Positions 52,780 to 61,403 of a DNA stretch of 64,000 bases are shown piece after piece (position 1 is the first letter of the stretch; every line of letters starts with the position of its first letter). Location of the stretch: NCBI GenBank assembly GCA_030614005.1, contig JAUWKS010000007.1, positions 1 through 64,000 of the forward strand, read 5' to 3'. Source of the DNA: Candidatus Heimdallarchaeota archaeon. Its GTDB lineage: Archaea > Asgardarchaeota > Heimdallarchaeia > JABLTI01. The translations under genes and the position numbers were made by a program. The notes below the pieces were generated by a model. That model searched no databases, had not been told where the DNA came from, and saw only the letters and a list, made by a program, of their open reading frames with translations.

Positions 52780-54396
52780 TCATCTTCTTTTTTTTCTATT
52801 AAATATCAGCACTGTTATTGTACTTAGTAAGAAGAAACTTACTAATACACTGTTCACAGAAAACCCTTCTAACAGAAAAGATAACTCATCCGGATAAGAT
52901 GAATTGCCGTAAAATATTTCCTCAGGAGGCGTGTAAATCAAATCTTCTCTTGGAGGATTGTTAGTAATATTTGTTGGATCTGTCCCAGCCAAAACTTCAA
53001 TACCATCTGTAAAACCGTCTAAATCTGTATCTGAGCTATTTACTTCTGTTTGGTAGTAGGTTTCAGAAAGGTCGTCAAGTAAATCGGAATCACTATCCAA
53101 CCAACCGGTGTTAGCAAATGAACCTCGATAGCAATACCATGGAGAAGCTCCAGATTGAGTTACACCTGTTAATTCCAAACAGTACAAATTTGTATCATAA
53201 TAGCCAGAACCAAAGAGTATCTCGGAAACATTATCGTTATCAAGATCTATTACGCATGAAGGTGTTCTTGCAGCAGCGAGAAGGGTATACTTCCAAATCA
53301 TACTTCCATTATTTTGTAAGCAATAGAAATCATAATTATTACTGCCAATTAAAATTTCAAAAGTACCATCATTGTTCAAATCAGCGATTGAAGGCGAAGA
53401 CCAAATACTTTCTCCTGTAGAAAAAGCCCAGTTAAGGGTTCCATTGTGGAATAAACAATATACCGTTCCATCATTTGACCCTATAATAATTTCTTTGTTG
53501 GAGTCGCCATATATATCATAAATCGCTGGAGAAGAATAAATACTTTCAGCTGTTAAATATCTCCATATTGTATCTCCTGTTGAATTAAGACAATAAATGC
53601 TATTATTTAATGAACCAATAATTATCTCTAATTTTCCATCATTATTCAAATCACTAATCGTTGGTGAGGAATAGCTCACTTGCGAAACTTGTGCTGCTTT
53701 CCAAACAAGTCCTCCAGATGAATTAAGGCAATATAATGCATCTGTACCTGCTAATACTTCTAGCTGCCCATCAGAATTAATATCAGCAACACCTAATGCA
53801 CTCTCAAAATAAAATATCCCCGTTGTTTCATAACTCCATTCTAATGTTCCATTAAATCCTAGGCAATAAAGAATCGAATCTCCTGAACCAATTAATACCT
53901 CAAGTTCACCATCCTTATCTATGTCAATAATGGTAGGCGATGTTGATACATCTCCTCCTGTTGTATAGATCCAATTGGTGTAAACTATTGCATAGCCATT
54001 ATTCAGAATAGGTGTGATACAATAGATGTTGTTATCATAGGATCCGAAGACTATGTCAAGAAATCCATCTTTATTTAAATCTGCAACAGCTGGTGTGGAT
54101 GAAATTACATCTCCAGCAAAGTAGCACCATAATTCATTGCCATCTTTATCAACACAATAAAGACAACCTTCTTGTGAAGCAAAAATAATCTCTAGAACTC
54201 CATCTCCTTCAAAATCGAAAGGAATTGGTGCAGTTCCGATTGCACTAAATGTTGGAAAAACCCACTTCAAATCTACGCCCATTGCTTCAATTGAATAACT
54301 ATCAGAATTTTCACTTGTCACTTGCGCATGTGATTCTACAAATGATAATTGGGAAATGACTAACAAACAAATGACTAATGCTATGGATTTTTTCAA
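52780..54396 (-). CDS. Secreted or membrane-anchored FG-GAP beta-propeller protein
   Basis: A 538-residue surface protein. The N-terminal MKKSIALVICLLVISQLSFV is a signal peptide. About 50-430 contains at least eight FG-GAP/VCBS-like blades, each with a calcium-type DxNxDGxxEI loop (DLNKDGFLDIVFGS) and a YCL strand typical of PQQ-like blades. About 440-485 is a thrombospondin type 3-like Asp-rich segment (DSDSDLLDD, DTDLDGFTDGIEVLAGTDP). A C-terminal membrane helix (VLVSFFLLSTITVLIF) and basic RKKRR anchor it. It should face outside, anchored at the C-terminus. The ligand is unknown. ATG 54396. It converges with the ABC gene. Confidence 0.85.
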   Translation of the reverse strand: MKKSIALVICLLVISQLSFVESHAQVTSENSDSYSIEAMGVDLKWVFPTFSAIGTAPIPFDFEGDGVLEIIFASQEGCLYCVDKDGNELWCYFAGDVISSTPAVADLNKDGFLDIVFGSYDNNIYCITPILNNGYAIVYTNWIYTTGGDVSTSPTIIDIDKDGELEVLIGSGDSILYCLGFNGTLEWSYETTGIFYFESALGVADINSDGQLEVLAGTDALYCLNSSGGLVWKAAQVSQVSYSSPTISDLNNDGKLEIIIGSLNNSIYCLNSTGDTIWRYLTAESIYSSPAIYDIYGDSNKEIIIGSNDGTVYCLFHNGTLNWAFSTGESIWSSPSIADLNNDGTFEILIGSNNYDFYCLQNNGSMIWKYTLLAAARTPSCVIDLDNDNVSEILFGSGYYDTNLYCLELTGVTQSGASPWYCYRGSFANTGWLDSDSDLLDDLSETYYQTEVNSSDTDLDGFTDGIEVLAGTDPTNITNNPPREDLIYTPPEEIFYGNSSYPDELSFLLEGFSVNSVLVSFFLLSTITVLIFNRKKRR

Positions 54397-54520
54397 GTTG
54401 AATCTCTCCTAATGAAGGTGATAGCTCAACTAAATATGGTATTATAAAATTATTAACTTTTAGCACAGATTTGTAGTTGCAATTTTTTACAATAATACAC
54501 TAGCTAAGAAAATAATGGAA

Positions 54521-55492
54521 CTAATAGTTCCATTCTTTCTTAATAGAAAATGAATTGTTAGTGTCAGTGTTTTTTCTGTAGAAAAGTTCTGCTAAGAATC
54601 CAATAAAGATCAATAATATTCCAAATAAGAATAGTATCAACCCTATTGTAACTAGTGGATTGGAAAGAAATGCTACCGGATCTGAATAATAGTTCCAAAA
54701 TCGATAGAACAGCACTCGCTCAAATATTGCCCAAACACCACTTAGAAAACTCAAAAAGATGAATACAGAAGCCCAGAGATTGAAGAGGTGACCAGGTTTT
54801 GTTCCCCATTTGTTCATTGCACGTAAAGTTAGGAGGTCATTAAATCCTCTGAATAATCTTTTGAAACCATATTTTGTTTTACCCATTGTTCTTGGTTTGT
54901 GGTTTGTTTCAATTTCGCCAATTCTGTATCCTTTTTTGGAAAGGATAGCTGGAATATATCTATGTCCTTCAGCAAACAATTGCAATCCATCGATAGCTTC
55001 TCTTCGATATGATCTAAGAGTGCATCCAGAATCATGTACAGCTAAATTATTGAAACGACGGTTGAGGAAGTTGTTAAATTTAGAAGGTATTTTTTTCAAG
55101 GAATTGTCTTGACGATTTTTACGCCACCCACATATTACATCATATTCGTTTGTTAAAGCATCCAACAATTTTGGAATATCTTGTGGATCATTTTGAAGAT
55201 CGCCATCAAGTGTAACAATAACATCACCTGTCACATTTGCGAATCCAGCTAACAACGCTGGAGTTTGCCCGTAGTTTCTTTGCAATTCCAAAATTCGCAG
55301 AGAACCATTAGTTTTGTCATAACCATTAGATAATATGCTTCTCAAATTTAGTAGAGTTTTATCTCGAGAGCCATCATCTACAAATATGATTTCGTATGGA
55401 TGATTTCTTTTACCCATAACATTAGAAATGGAATGATAAAGGGGAAGAACATTGTCTTCCTCATTATAAACTGGAATTACTATTGAGATCAA
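54521..55492 (-). CDS. Family 2 glycosyltransferase with two membrane helices (DPM synthase/ArnC-like)
   Basis: A 323-residue membrane glycosyltransferase that uses a nucleotide sugar, probably with a polyprenyl phosphate acceptor. The GT-A domain has VYNEEDNVLPLYHS, IIFVDDGSRDKTL, the metal-binding VTLDGDLQNDPQDIP (DGD) and DSGCTLRSYRREAI. Near the C-terminus, two hydrophobic segments (about 240-262 and 283-308) fit the interface/membrane helices of the GtrB/DPM-like group. The start codon lies at 55492 (ATC upstream is not a start; ATGATCTC context). Proximity to a surface glycoprotein-like gene suggests N-glycan or exopolysaccharide work, by inference. Confidence 0.85.
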   Translation of the reverse strand: MISIVIPVYNEEDNVLPLYHSISNVMGKRNHPYEIIFVDDGSRDKTLLNLRSILSNGYDKTNGSLRILELQRNYGQTPALLAGFANVTGDVIVTLDGDLQNDPQDIPKLLDALTNEYDVICGWRKNRQDNSLKKIPSKFNNFLNRRFNNLAVHDSGCTLRSYRREAIDGLQLFAEGHRYIPAILSKKGYRIGEIETNHKPRTMGKTKYGFKRLFRGFNDLLTLRAMNKWGTKPGHLFNLWASVFIFLSFLSGVWAIFERVLFYRFWNYYSDPVAFLSNPLVTIGLILFLFGILLIFIGFLAELFYRKNTDTNNSFSIKKEWNY

Positions 55493-55579
55493 ATTGCACC
55501 AGCTCGTATTATTTATGTAATGAGCTATTTTTGTCAGCTCATATACACGCTGGGCAATTTACTTTTTAAATAGCTAAAT

Positions 55580-56299
55580 TTAGGTTAATTTCTCTAAATC
55601 ATCCAGTGAAGTTTTCGCTACTGTACGAACAACAGGATGCTTGTCATTTTTATGAGCTTTCAGTAGCGCTTTTTTTACTTTAGAATTATTGATTTCTCCA
55701 AAATTACGAGCGATCTTCTGCCTTAATCTAAAGTCTTCATCACTTTCCAATGCTTCAATTAGCTTTGGTAGAACTGATTCCAGATGTTCCTTGTTCTTGA
55801 TGAGTATTCTAGCAGCATTCATTCTAGTACCATAATAAGCTGCATTTTTCAATGCTGATAATAAACCTGGGATTAAGTTTTCAAATTTATCATATTCCAT
55901 TTCACCAAGAGCAATTGCTGCCACATCTCCGATACCTTGTTTCTCTCCAAGATATTTTACGATAAAAGGTATTGCTTCTTGTGCTTTAGTTGCTCTCCAA
56001 CCTAATCTCTGAATTGTTTGGAAGCAGATTCGTGAATCTAACTTGTCATATTGCATTATTGTTGTGAGAATTGGAATATAGTGTTCATCTTCTAAATATG
56101 GTAGAACTTGTCGGTAAATAATTGATAAAAGAATGAGATTTTCAGCTAGTTTTTCATTTTGAACCAATCTAAGTATAATCTCGCCTACTTCTTCTTTATT
56201 CTTCTGAACAAATGGTTCAACAATATAATTAGGTCTACTCAATTCCTGTTCGATTAACTTGAATAATTCTTCTTCAATGCTAGTAGTCTTTGTTGACAT
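55580..56299 (-). CDS. HEAT-repeat protein linked to reductive-dehalogenase-like genes
   Basis: A 239-residue alpha-solenoid. From about 85 to 235 there are four to five HEAT/PBS-lyase-type repeats (GWRATKAQEAIPFIVKYL, GDVAAIALGEMEYD, RQKIARNFGEI, HPVVRTVAKTSLDDLE). The first 80 residues are helical and charged. It starts 13 bases after the stop of the Fe-S gene at 56313, on the same strand, so it belongs to that operon. In many bacterial QueG proteins a HEAT-like domain is fused to the Fe-S core; here a separate HEAT protein could play that part. ATG 56299 with AGGTG upstream. Confidence 0.82.
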   Translation of the reverse strand: MSTKTTSIEEELFKLIEQELSRPNYIVEPFVQKNKEEVGEIILRLVQNEKLAENLILLSIIYRQVLPYLEDEHYIPILTTIMQYDKLDSRICFQTIQRLGWRATKAQEAIPFIVKYLGEKQGIGDVAAIALGEMEYDKFENLIPGLLSALKNAAYYGTRMNAARILIKNKEHLESVLPKLIEALESDEDFRLRQKIARNFGEINNSKVKKALLKAHKNDKHPVVRTVAKTSLDDLEKLT

Positions 56300-56312
56300 T
56301 TTTTTTCACCTG

Positions 56313-57401
56313 TTATTGTTCAGCAAGCCTCTTCTTCCAATAATCTCGAGGGTCAGTAAATCTTAATCCACTTCGTAGATTAAACGGACAAACAGATATA
56401 CAAGTGGAACATTCGCCACCGTTGTCAGTCCAAAATTCATAGCACTTATCGACATTTACTGCCCACCGGTAAATTCCTTTGTTGTTAGAATCACTATATG
56501 TTTTGAAAGAAGGTTCATCATCAAATGAGATGGCTTCATTTTCACACGCCTCTGCACATCTCTTACATTTTCGGCAATAATCAGTTAATCCAAAATCTAC
56601 TTTTTCATCATGCAGTAAAGGCATATCAGTAAATACTTTACAAAGTCTAACTCGAGCACCGTGATCTCGAGTTGTCAATAATCCATTGCGCCCTACTTGG
56701 CCAAGACCGGCATCTACTGCGATGGGAATTGATAATGCGGTATCATTTCCTGTTGGAATTGCTCGATAACCCAATTTTCTAATAAATTCTGCAAGGGAAG
56801 AAACAATGAAAGCCATTTGAGAATAACCCATACCGCTTGCAAATCCTTGAGTCATTGAGGGGGAAGTACTAATCGTATCTGCATCCATAACAGCTCCAAT
56901 CGCTATTACTGAAGTCATTCCTTCCGGCATTTCAATAGGAGTTTCAACCCTGTCTTCAGTGTAAGTCCATTTTTTATCATAAGGAGCTATGCCAACCATA
57001 TCTGCTCCAAAGGATTTTGTAACAGCTTTAATTGTCCTTGTCACTTTATCGATATTCTTCTCATCTATCTTATACACTTCTGGAAGAGCATCTGGCATCA
57101 TATTGTTAGGTTTAGCAAGTTTTTCCCAAGAAAATGCACGACGGAAATAATCATGAACAGTCCATGATGCAATTGCTAATGCATGATCAATTTGAGTATA
57201 CCCAGGTTGTTCTTCATCTAAAATGTCTGGAACTTTATCATACATATAGACCTTATAGGTCTTCATTTTTTCATCCCAGTTAACCCTGCCAAAAATACTA
57301 TCATATTCACTAAAAGGTTCAAAATCATCCTTTAGAGTAAATTCAGGTGATACAGTGAGTTTTTTCTTATTTTTTCCTTCCTTCTTCTTAACGTCAGACA
57401 T
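56313..57401 (-). CDS. Cytoplasmic reductive-dehalogenase-like/QueG-like 4Fe-4S protein
   Basis: A 362-residue iron-sulfur protein of the RdhA/QueG superfamily, corrinoid-dependent reductases. The substrate domain includes PYDKKWTYTEDRVE and DAGLGQVGRNGLLTTRDHGARVRLCKV-type sequence (split here as DAGLGQVGRNGLL and RVRLCKVFTD), as in reductive dehalogenases. Two 4Fe-4S clusters follow: CRKCKRCAEACENEA and, with C upstream, CSTCISVCPF. There is no Tat signal peptide, so it acts in the cytoplasm, unlike respiratory RdhA. A basic Lys-rich N-terminus (KKKEGKNKKK) precedes the core. It lies between a second such protein and a HEAT protein. The substrate is unknown. Confidence 0.8.
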   Translation of the reverse strand: MSDVKKKEGKNKKKLTVSPEFTLKDDFEPFSEYDSIFGRVNWDEKMKTYKVYMYDKVPDILDEEQPGYTQIDHALAIASWTVHDYFRRAFSWEKLAKPNNMMPDALPEVYKIDEKNIDKVTRTIKAVTKSFGADMVGIAPYDKKWTYTEDRVETPIEMPEGMTSVIAIGAVMDADTISTSPSMTQGFASGMGYSQMAFIVSSLAEFIRKLGYRAIPTGNDTALSIPIAVDAGLGQVGRNGLLTTRDHGARVRLCKVFTDMPLLHDEKVDFGLTDYCRKCKRCAEACENEAISFDDEPSFKTYSDSNNKGIYRWAVNVDKCYEFWTDNGGECSTCISVCPFNLRSGLRFTDPRDYWKKRLAEQ

Positions 57402-57432
57402 TTCATTTTACCTTCAAACTTTGTTTCTTTAT

Positions 57433-58404
57433 TCATTTTATTGTTTTTGCTTTAAGTTTATCATAACCCGTTGTGCTAAATGGACACACTCTAATACAAA
57501 TAGTGCAACCGTAATTTGAAGCAAAATAGGGGAAACACTTCTCATTTTCAATATGAGTTAGCAATCCATTTTCGCGTTTTATTGGTTTCTCATAAATTGC
57601 TTTTGGCGGGCAGTTCTTAATACAATTACCACAAGTTGCACAATATTCGGGGACCCATTCATGGGAATTTTCAGTAGCAAAGGGTAGATTGGTTATATTT
57701 GTAAATACTGCTGCTAGTCTTACTCGAGAGCCAAATTCAGGAGTAATTAATAATCCATGTCTACCGTTCCATCCAAGACCTGCTTTTTTTGCTAATGGAG
57801 GATATAACACTAAACCACCTAAAGGATGCGATGCATGAGCAGAATAACCATGAGCACGTAAGAAAGAAGCCACTTTATTTGCGGTAATTCCTAAATTATT
57901 GTAGGTTTCCATAATCATTATGATGGTATCACGATGGGGAGCTTTTGCAATACTCTTCTTATCCATCTCCATAACTAAAACAATTGCATTATCATGTAAG
58001 ACTGCTTTATCTTTGAAAATTAGATTACGGGGTAATTTTGTAAAACCAATAGTAGCTATTCCTTGAGTTTTGCAGAATTCTTTCAATTCCTGAAGAAAAA
58101 TATCATCAATAGTTTCTTTTGGATTCAGAGCGTTTTTGCTAAGGCTGTTAAGTGATACTCCTATATTTTTAATGTTGGAACGCATAAGGTTGGTTGTTTG
58201 ATTAATCATTAATGATTGCTCTTTGCCTTGTTCAACAAACTCAACAATATTTAATGGAATGTCAAATCTAGTAGGTGATTGTTCAGTAGCAGTAATAGCT
58301 TCAGGTTTCTCATTTATTGCATCTTCTTTTTGATAGACCCTCTTGACAGAGGGTTTTACCACTCTTCGAAAAAATGCTCTTTTGATTTTTAATCCAATTT
58401 TCAT
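57433..58404 (-). CDS. Second RdhA/QueG-like 4Fe-4S protein
   Basis: A 323-residue relative of the downstream gene, more divergent. The core has IATIGFTKLPRNLIF, GLGWNGRHGLLITPEFGSRV and VRLAAVFTN, and two ferredoxin clusters CATCGNCIKNCPPKAI and CTICIRVCPF with an upstream Cys. The first 110 residues are specific: a basic amphipathic start (KIGLKIKRAFFRRVVKPSVK) that could touch the membrane. There is no Tat motif. ATG 58404 is chosen; an upstream TTG at 58434 adds ten residues with no support. The next gene starts 31 bases later on the same strand, so the pair is co-transcribed and may form a heterodimer. Confidence 0.78.
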   Translation of the reverse strand: MKIGLKIKRAFFRRVVKPSVKRVYQKEDAINEKPEAITATEQSPTRFDIPLNIVEFVEQGKEQSLMINQTTNLMRSNIKNIGVSLNSLSKNALNPKETIDDIFLQELKEFCKTQGIATIGFTKLPRNLIFKDKAVLHDNAIVLVMEMDKKSIAKAPHRDTIIMIMETYNNLGITANKVASFLRAHGYSAHASHPLGGLVLYPPLAKKAGLGWNGRHGLLITPEFGSRVRLAAVFTNITNLPFATENSHEWVPEYCATCGNCIKNCPPKAIYEKPIKRENGLLTHIENEKCFPYFASNYGCTICIRVCPFSTTGYDKLKAKTIK

Positions 58405-58631
58405 ATAATCACAACAAATGTTATTATTGCTCAATTCCTTACAGGAAGAAAAACTAAACTAAAAGTAATATAAAATTACTATTTAAAAATAATATGTCAT
58501 TCCAGTTGATGTATTTTACTAGAAATCTATGCATTGAATTTACCAATTGTTAATGAAAAGGTTTATTCCTAATAGAAGCTGATAGAATATGTAAATCTAA
58601 ATGAGAATTATAGTATTGGAGATTGTACAAA

Positions 58632-59885
58632 GTGATAGATATTGGCTTAGAAGCGCTTTTAATAATGGATAAAGCCGGCATACCTTTACTATTTCAAAAA
58701 CTAGATCCAAAACGAACAGATATCGAACCTATTTTACTATCTGGTTTTCTAACTGCTGTAAAGGCTTTTTCTATTGAGATAATCGATGATACTATTACAG
58801 ATTTCCATGTTGATTATGGGAAAAGATTAATTACAATCCTCTCAGGACACAAGATTGTTTTCGCAGCAATACACAGTCATAAATCAACTGAGAGAATAAT
58901 CCCTGTTTTAGCACCTTTATTGAAAGAATTTGAAAGCCAATACTATAAAGAAAACCATATCGGTGAATCAGGTCCATTAGAAAAGTATGAACCATTTAGA
59001 GAACGAATAGCTACTGTAATGGGTATTAACAATCCTTCGTTAGATTGGATCCCATTCTACACTGAAATTGATGAAGCAAAAGTAACTGATGATAGTAAAA
59101 TAAAGAATTTCATTGATAATCACTATTCTATTAAGGATATTGTAAACCACTGTAATCTCTCTGAATCAGAAGTATTAAATGAAATATCTAAGTTGTGGGC
59201 TATAGGTGCAATACGATTCCGGAATATTTTAACTCAAAGAGATATTGTCATTTCAACAAGTAAAATTGCAAGCTATTTGCAACCTTCAACAATTGAATGG
59301 AAAGAACTCTATAAGGAATTTCCAAACCTAATAAATATGATTCCCCATATTTTGAATCATCTGGATGGACAAACAACAGTAGGACACATTATAGATGATT
59401 TAGATACAGAAGGAATTGAGAATGTTTATTGGCTTATGGATTATTTATACATCAATGATGCTCTATCTATGCTTTCACCCGAAAAAAGAAGAATTCTAAT
59501 GGCTAAAGAAATTTTACAAAAAAGCTTAGAAATTGCTGCTGATATTTATTCTGTCGAGGAAACCATTTGGCACCTTAAATCTGTGTTAAATGAGATACGT
59601 TCTCCAGAAATAATTTCACAGATAAGACTACTGAAGGAGAACTGGTCCATTGACTATAGTTTTTTGGTATACGAAGGTTTGAGTCCCGAGAAAGTCTTAC
59701 AATTGTATGATATTTGGTTAGAAATTCTTAGAATGTTTATCTTTTCATTGGATGAGAAGAAAAGAAAAAAATATATCGAGTACCTAACTGAAATGCTTGA
59801 TTTTGATTTCTTCGAAAAATATCGAAGTGAAGACATGGATGGTTTCGAAGAGTTTGCCTTTTGGTTGGAATTAATATTTATTTGA
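58632..59885 (+). CDS. Longin-like sensor with winged-helix and helical C-terminus
   Basis: A 417-residue soluble protein. Residues 1-110 are a longin-like domain (GLEALLIMDKAGIPLLFQKL, then LLSGFLTAVKAFSIEI), like those at 6548, 15371 and 38580. About 150-200 is a winged-helix-like segment (SIKDIVNHCNLSESEVLNEI) and about 225-280 is another (NHLDGQTTVGHIIDDLDTEG) of the type found in PatA/DUF4388-like proteins. The rest is helical. GTG 58632 is chosen because GGAG lies ten bases upstream; TTG 58623 is too close to it. The di-iron protein gene starts 14 bases after its stop. It may convert a sensed signal into a protein interaction; this is inference. Confidence 0.75.
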   Translation: MIDIGLEALLIMDKAGIPLLFQKLDPKRTDIEPILLSGFLTAVKAFSIEIIDDTITDFHVDYGKRLITILSGHKIVFAAIHSHKSTERIIPVLAPLLKEFESQYYKENHIGESGPLEKYEPFRERIATVMGINNPSLDWIPFYTEIDEAKVTDDSKIKNFIDNHYSIKDIVNHCNLSESEVLNEISKLWAIGAIRFRNILTQRDIVISTSKIASYLQPSTIEWKELYKEFPNLINMIPHILNHLDGQTTVGHIIDDLDTEGIENVYWLMDYLYINDALSMLSPEKRRILMAKEILQKSLEIAADIYSVEETIWHLKSVLNEIRSPEIISQIRLLKENWSIDYSFLVYEGLSPEKVLQLYDIWLEILRMFIFSLDEKKRKKYIEYLTEMLDFDFFEKYRSEDMDGFEEFAFWLELIFI

Positions 59886-59899
59886 ATGGAGGAAAAAAA

Positions 59900-60631
59900 A
59901 TGAAAATTGATCCAGAAAAAGCAATCGAGGTAAAACCAGGCATATGGTGGATTGGTTGGCCCGATTATCAAGCAGGGTTTTCTAATAATCCTTATTTGAT
60001 AAAAGATGGAGAAGAAATTGTTATCATTGATCCAGGTTCAAGACTAGATGCTCATTGGAGTATAGTGAAAAGGAAAATTGAATCAATTGTTCCACTTGAA
60101 AAAATAACTATGGTAATAGCAACTCACCAAGATCCTGATTTGTGTGCTTGTATACCATTCATTGAAGATGCCGTTGGTGTAGATAATTTTGAATTAGTTA
60201 CTACAGATAGGACTTCGCTTTTTATGCCCTATTATGACATAAAATCTGAAGTGACTGTTGTTGAAGATGGAGATAAAATGGAAATTGGGGACAGCGGAAG
60301 AATTTTAGAATTCATTACAAGTCCATATCTACACTTTCCAGGTGCAATGGTTGTTTATGAAACTTTAGAGAAAATTCTCTTCTCTTCAGATATTTTTGGA
60401 GCATTTTCAGTTGATTGGAATTTATATGCCAACGAATACTATCATGAAGCCATAAAATCTTTTGCAGAAACTTACATGTCTGATAAACGACACATAATTA
60501 ATTTTCTGGATAAAATAAAGAATATCGATATTGAATTGATTTGTCCTCAACATGGTTCACTTATTAAAAAAGAGCTAATCCCTAAAATAATTGGTGTCAT
60601 GAGAAACTTGGAGGTTGGAATATGGAAATAA
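59900..60631 (+). CDS. Metallo-beta-lactamase-fold oxygen-binding di-iron protein (ODP-like)
   Basis: A 243-residue protein of the flavodiiron/ODP branch, lacking the flavodoxin domain. Iron ligands can be placed: THQDPDLCACIPF (HxDxD in place of HxExD), the His in SPYLHFPGAM, the Asp in FSSDIFGAF and the His in CPQHGSLI. The segment IDPGSRLDAHWSIV and WTNP-like NPYLIKDGEE fit the family start. In bacteria, ODP domains sense oxygen or redox state. The start ATG 59900 follows GGAGG. It is the middle gene of a three-gene unit with the longin-like sensor (14 bases upstream) and a small protein (overlapping by ten bases). Confidence 0.8.
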   Translation: MKIDPEKAIEVKPGIWWIGWPDYQAGFSNNPYLIKDGEEIVIIDPGSRLDAHWSIVKRKIESIVPLEKITMVIATHQDPDLCACIPFIEDAVGVDNFELVTTDRTSLFMPYYDIKSEVTVVEDGDKMEIGDSGRILEFITSPYLHFPGAMVVYETLEKILFSSDIFGAFSVDWNLYANEYYHEAIKSFAETYMSDKRHIINFLDKIKNIDIELICPQHGSLIKKELIPKIIGVMRNLEVGIWK

Positions 60632-60948
60632 ATCATCAACAGGCTGCAGAGTTCGCTCAATTGTTAATCATGAGGGGTTTGGGTTTATATGGAGATAAAA
60701 AAATGGCTAAAATCTGCGATGATTCCGGGATGGATTGTAGAGTAGGTAGTTCATACGAACTTCCCGATAATGAAAATATCGAAGATTCTTTAAAGAAATT
60801 GATGATTAATTACTCAAAATTTAACTTACCTGCGAAAATGACTGTACTAGTTCTAGCTAAAAAGTATGGTATGTTAATACCCGAAGAGCTGAAATCTTCT
60901 AAGAAAAAGAAATCAAAGTATAGGCAGAAATTAGAATTTAAGTCCTGA
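60622..60948 (+). CDS. Small protein overlapping the di-iron gene
   Basis: A 108-residue helical protein. The N-terminal half has HQQAAEFAQLLIMRGLGLYG and KICDDSGMDC with two cysteines; the middle has a helix DSLKKLMINYSKFNLPA and TVLVLAKKYG; the last 25 residues are Lys-rich (KSSKKKKSKYRQK), a possible nucleic-acid or membrane contact. ATG 60622 overlaps the previous gene by ten bases and has GGAGG about ten bases upstream, so it is translationally coupled to the ODP-like gene. I do not recognise the family. The tight coupling suggests it is a partner of the di-iron protein. Confidence 0.72.
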   Translation: MEINHQQAAEFAQLLIMRGLGLYGDKKMAKICDDSGMDCRVGSSYELPDNENIEDSLKKLMINYSKFNLPAKMTVLVLAKKYGMLIPEELKSSKKKKSKYRQKLEFKS

Positions 60949-60975
60949 GTAAATTTGAATAGGAATAGATTTTTT

Positions 60976-61248
60976 TCATTTTTCAGAAACGGCATCAAAA
61001 AAATCAGCTATAAATTGGTCATCTAGCAATAAACCAAAACACCAAATTAGATCGTGAAGATAGATGATTTCATCAAAGTCTAAATTAACAAGGAAATCTA
61101 CTTTCTTTTTATCTTCCGAATTTACTTGTATTTTATTGATATTATTAAAATGTTTTATGCGAAATTTGGTTATTGAATCTGCTATTTTAGAAACAGATAT
61201 TTTTTTATCAGGATGAATTTCTTTTAAAAGTTCAAGGCTAAAACCCAA
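60976..61248 (-). CDS. Small hypothetical protein
   Basis: A 90-residue acidic protein with a TTG start at 61248 and no clear ribosome binding site. It has a basic N-terminal half (DKKISVSKIADSITKFRIKH) and a hydrophobic C-terminal half (FDEIIYLHDLIWCFGLLLDD). I see no known motif. It may be a real gene, as no other ORF fits this gap, but the weak start leaves doubt. Confidence 0.45.
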   Translation of the reverse strand: MGFSLELLKEIHPDKKISVSKIADSITKFRIKHFNNINKIQVNSEDKKKVDFLVNLDFDEIIYLHDLIWCFGLLLDDQFIADFFDAVSEK

Positions 61249-61403
61249 TTATTTCTTTATTTCTCTTTAAATCCTTCTCTTTTCTTCTCCTTTTTTTAGC
61301 ATTTTTAACTTGAAAATGAGAAAATTACCACGAAAAATTATCTGCGATAATCTTATAATCAAAATTATCCTTGTAAAATTATCATTTATAGAGGGTAGAA
61401 ATT

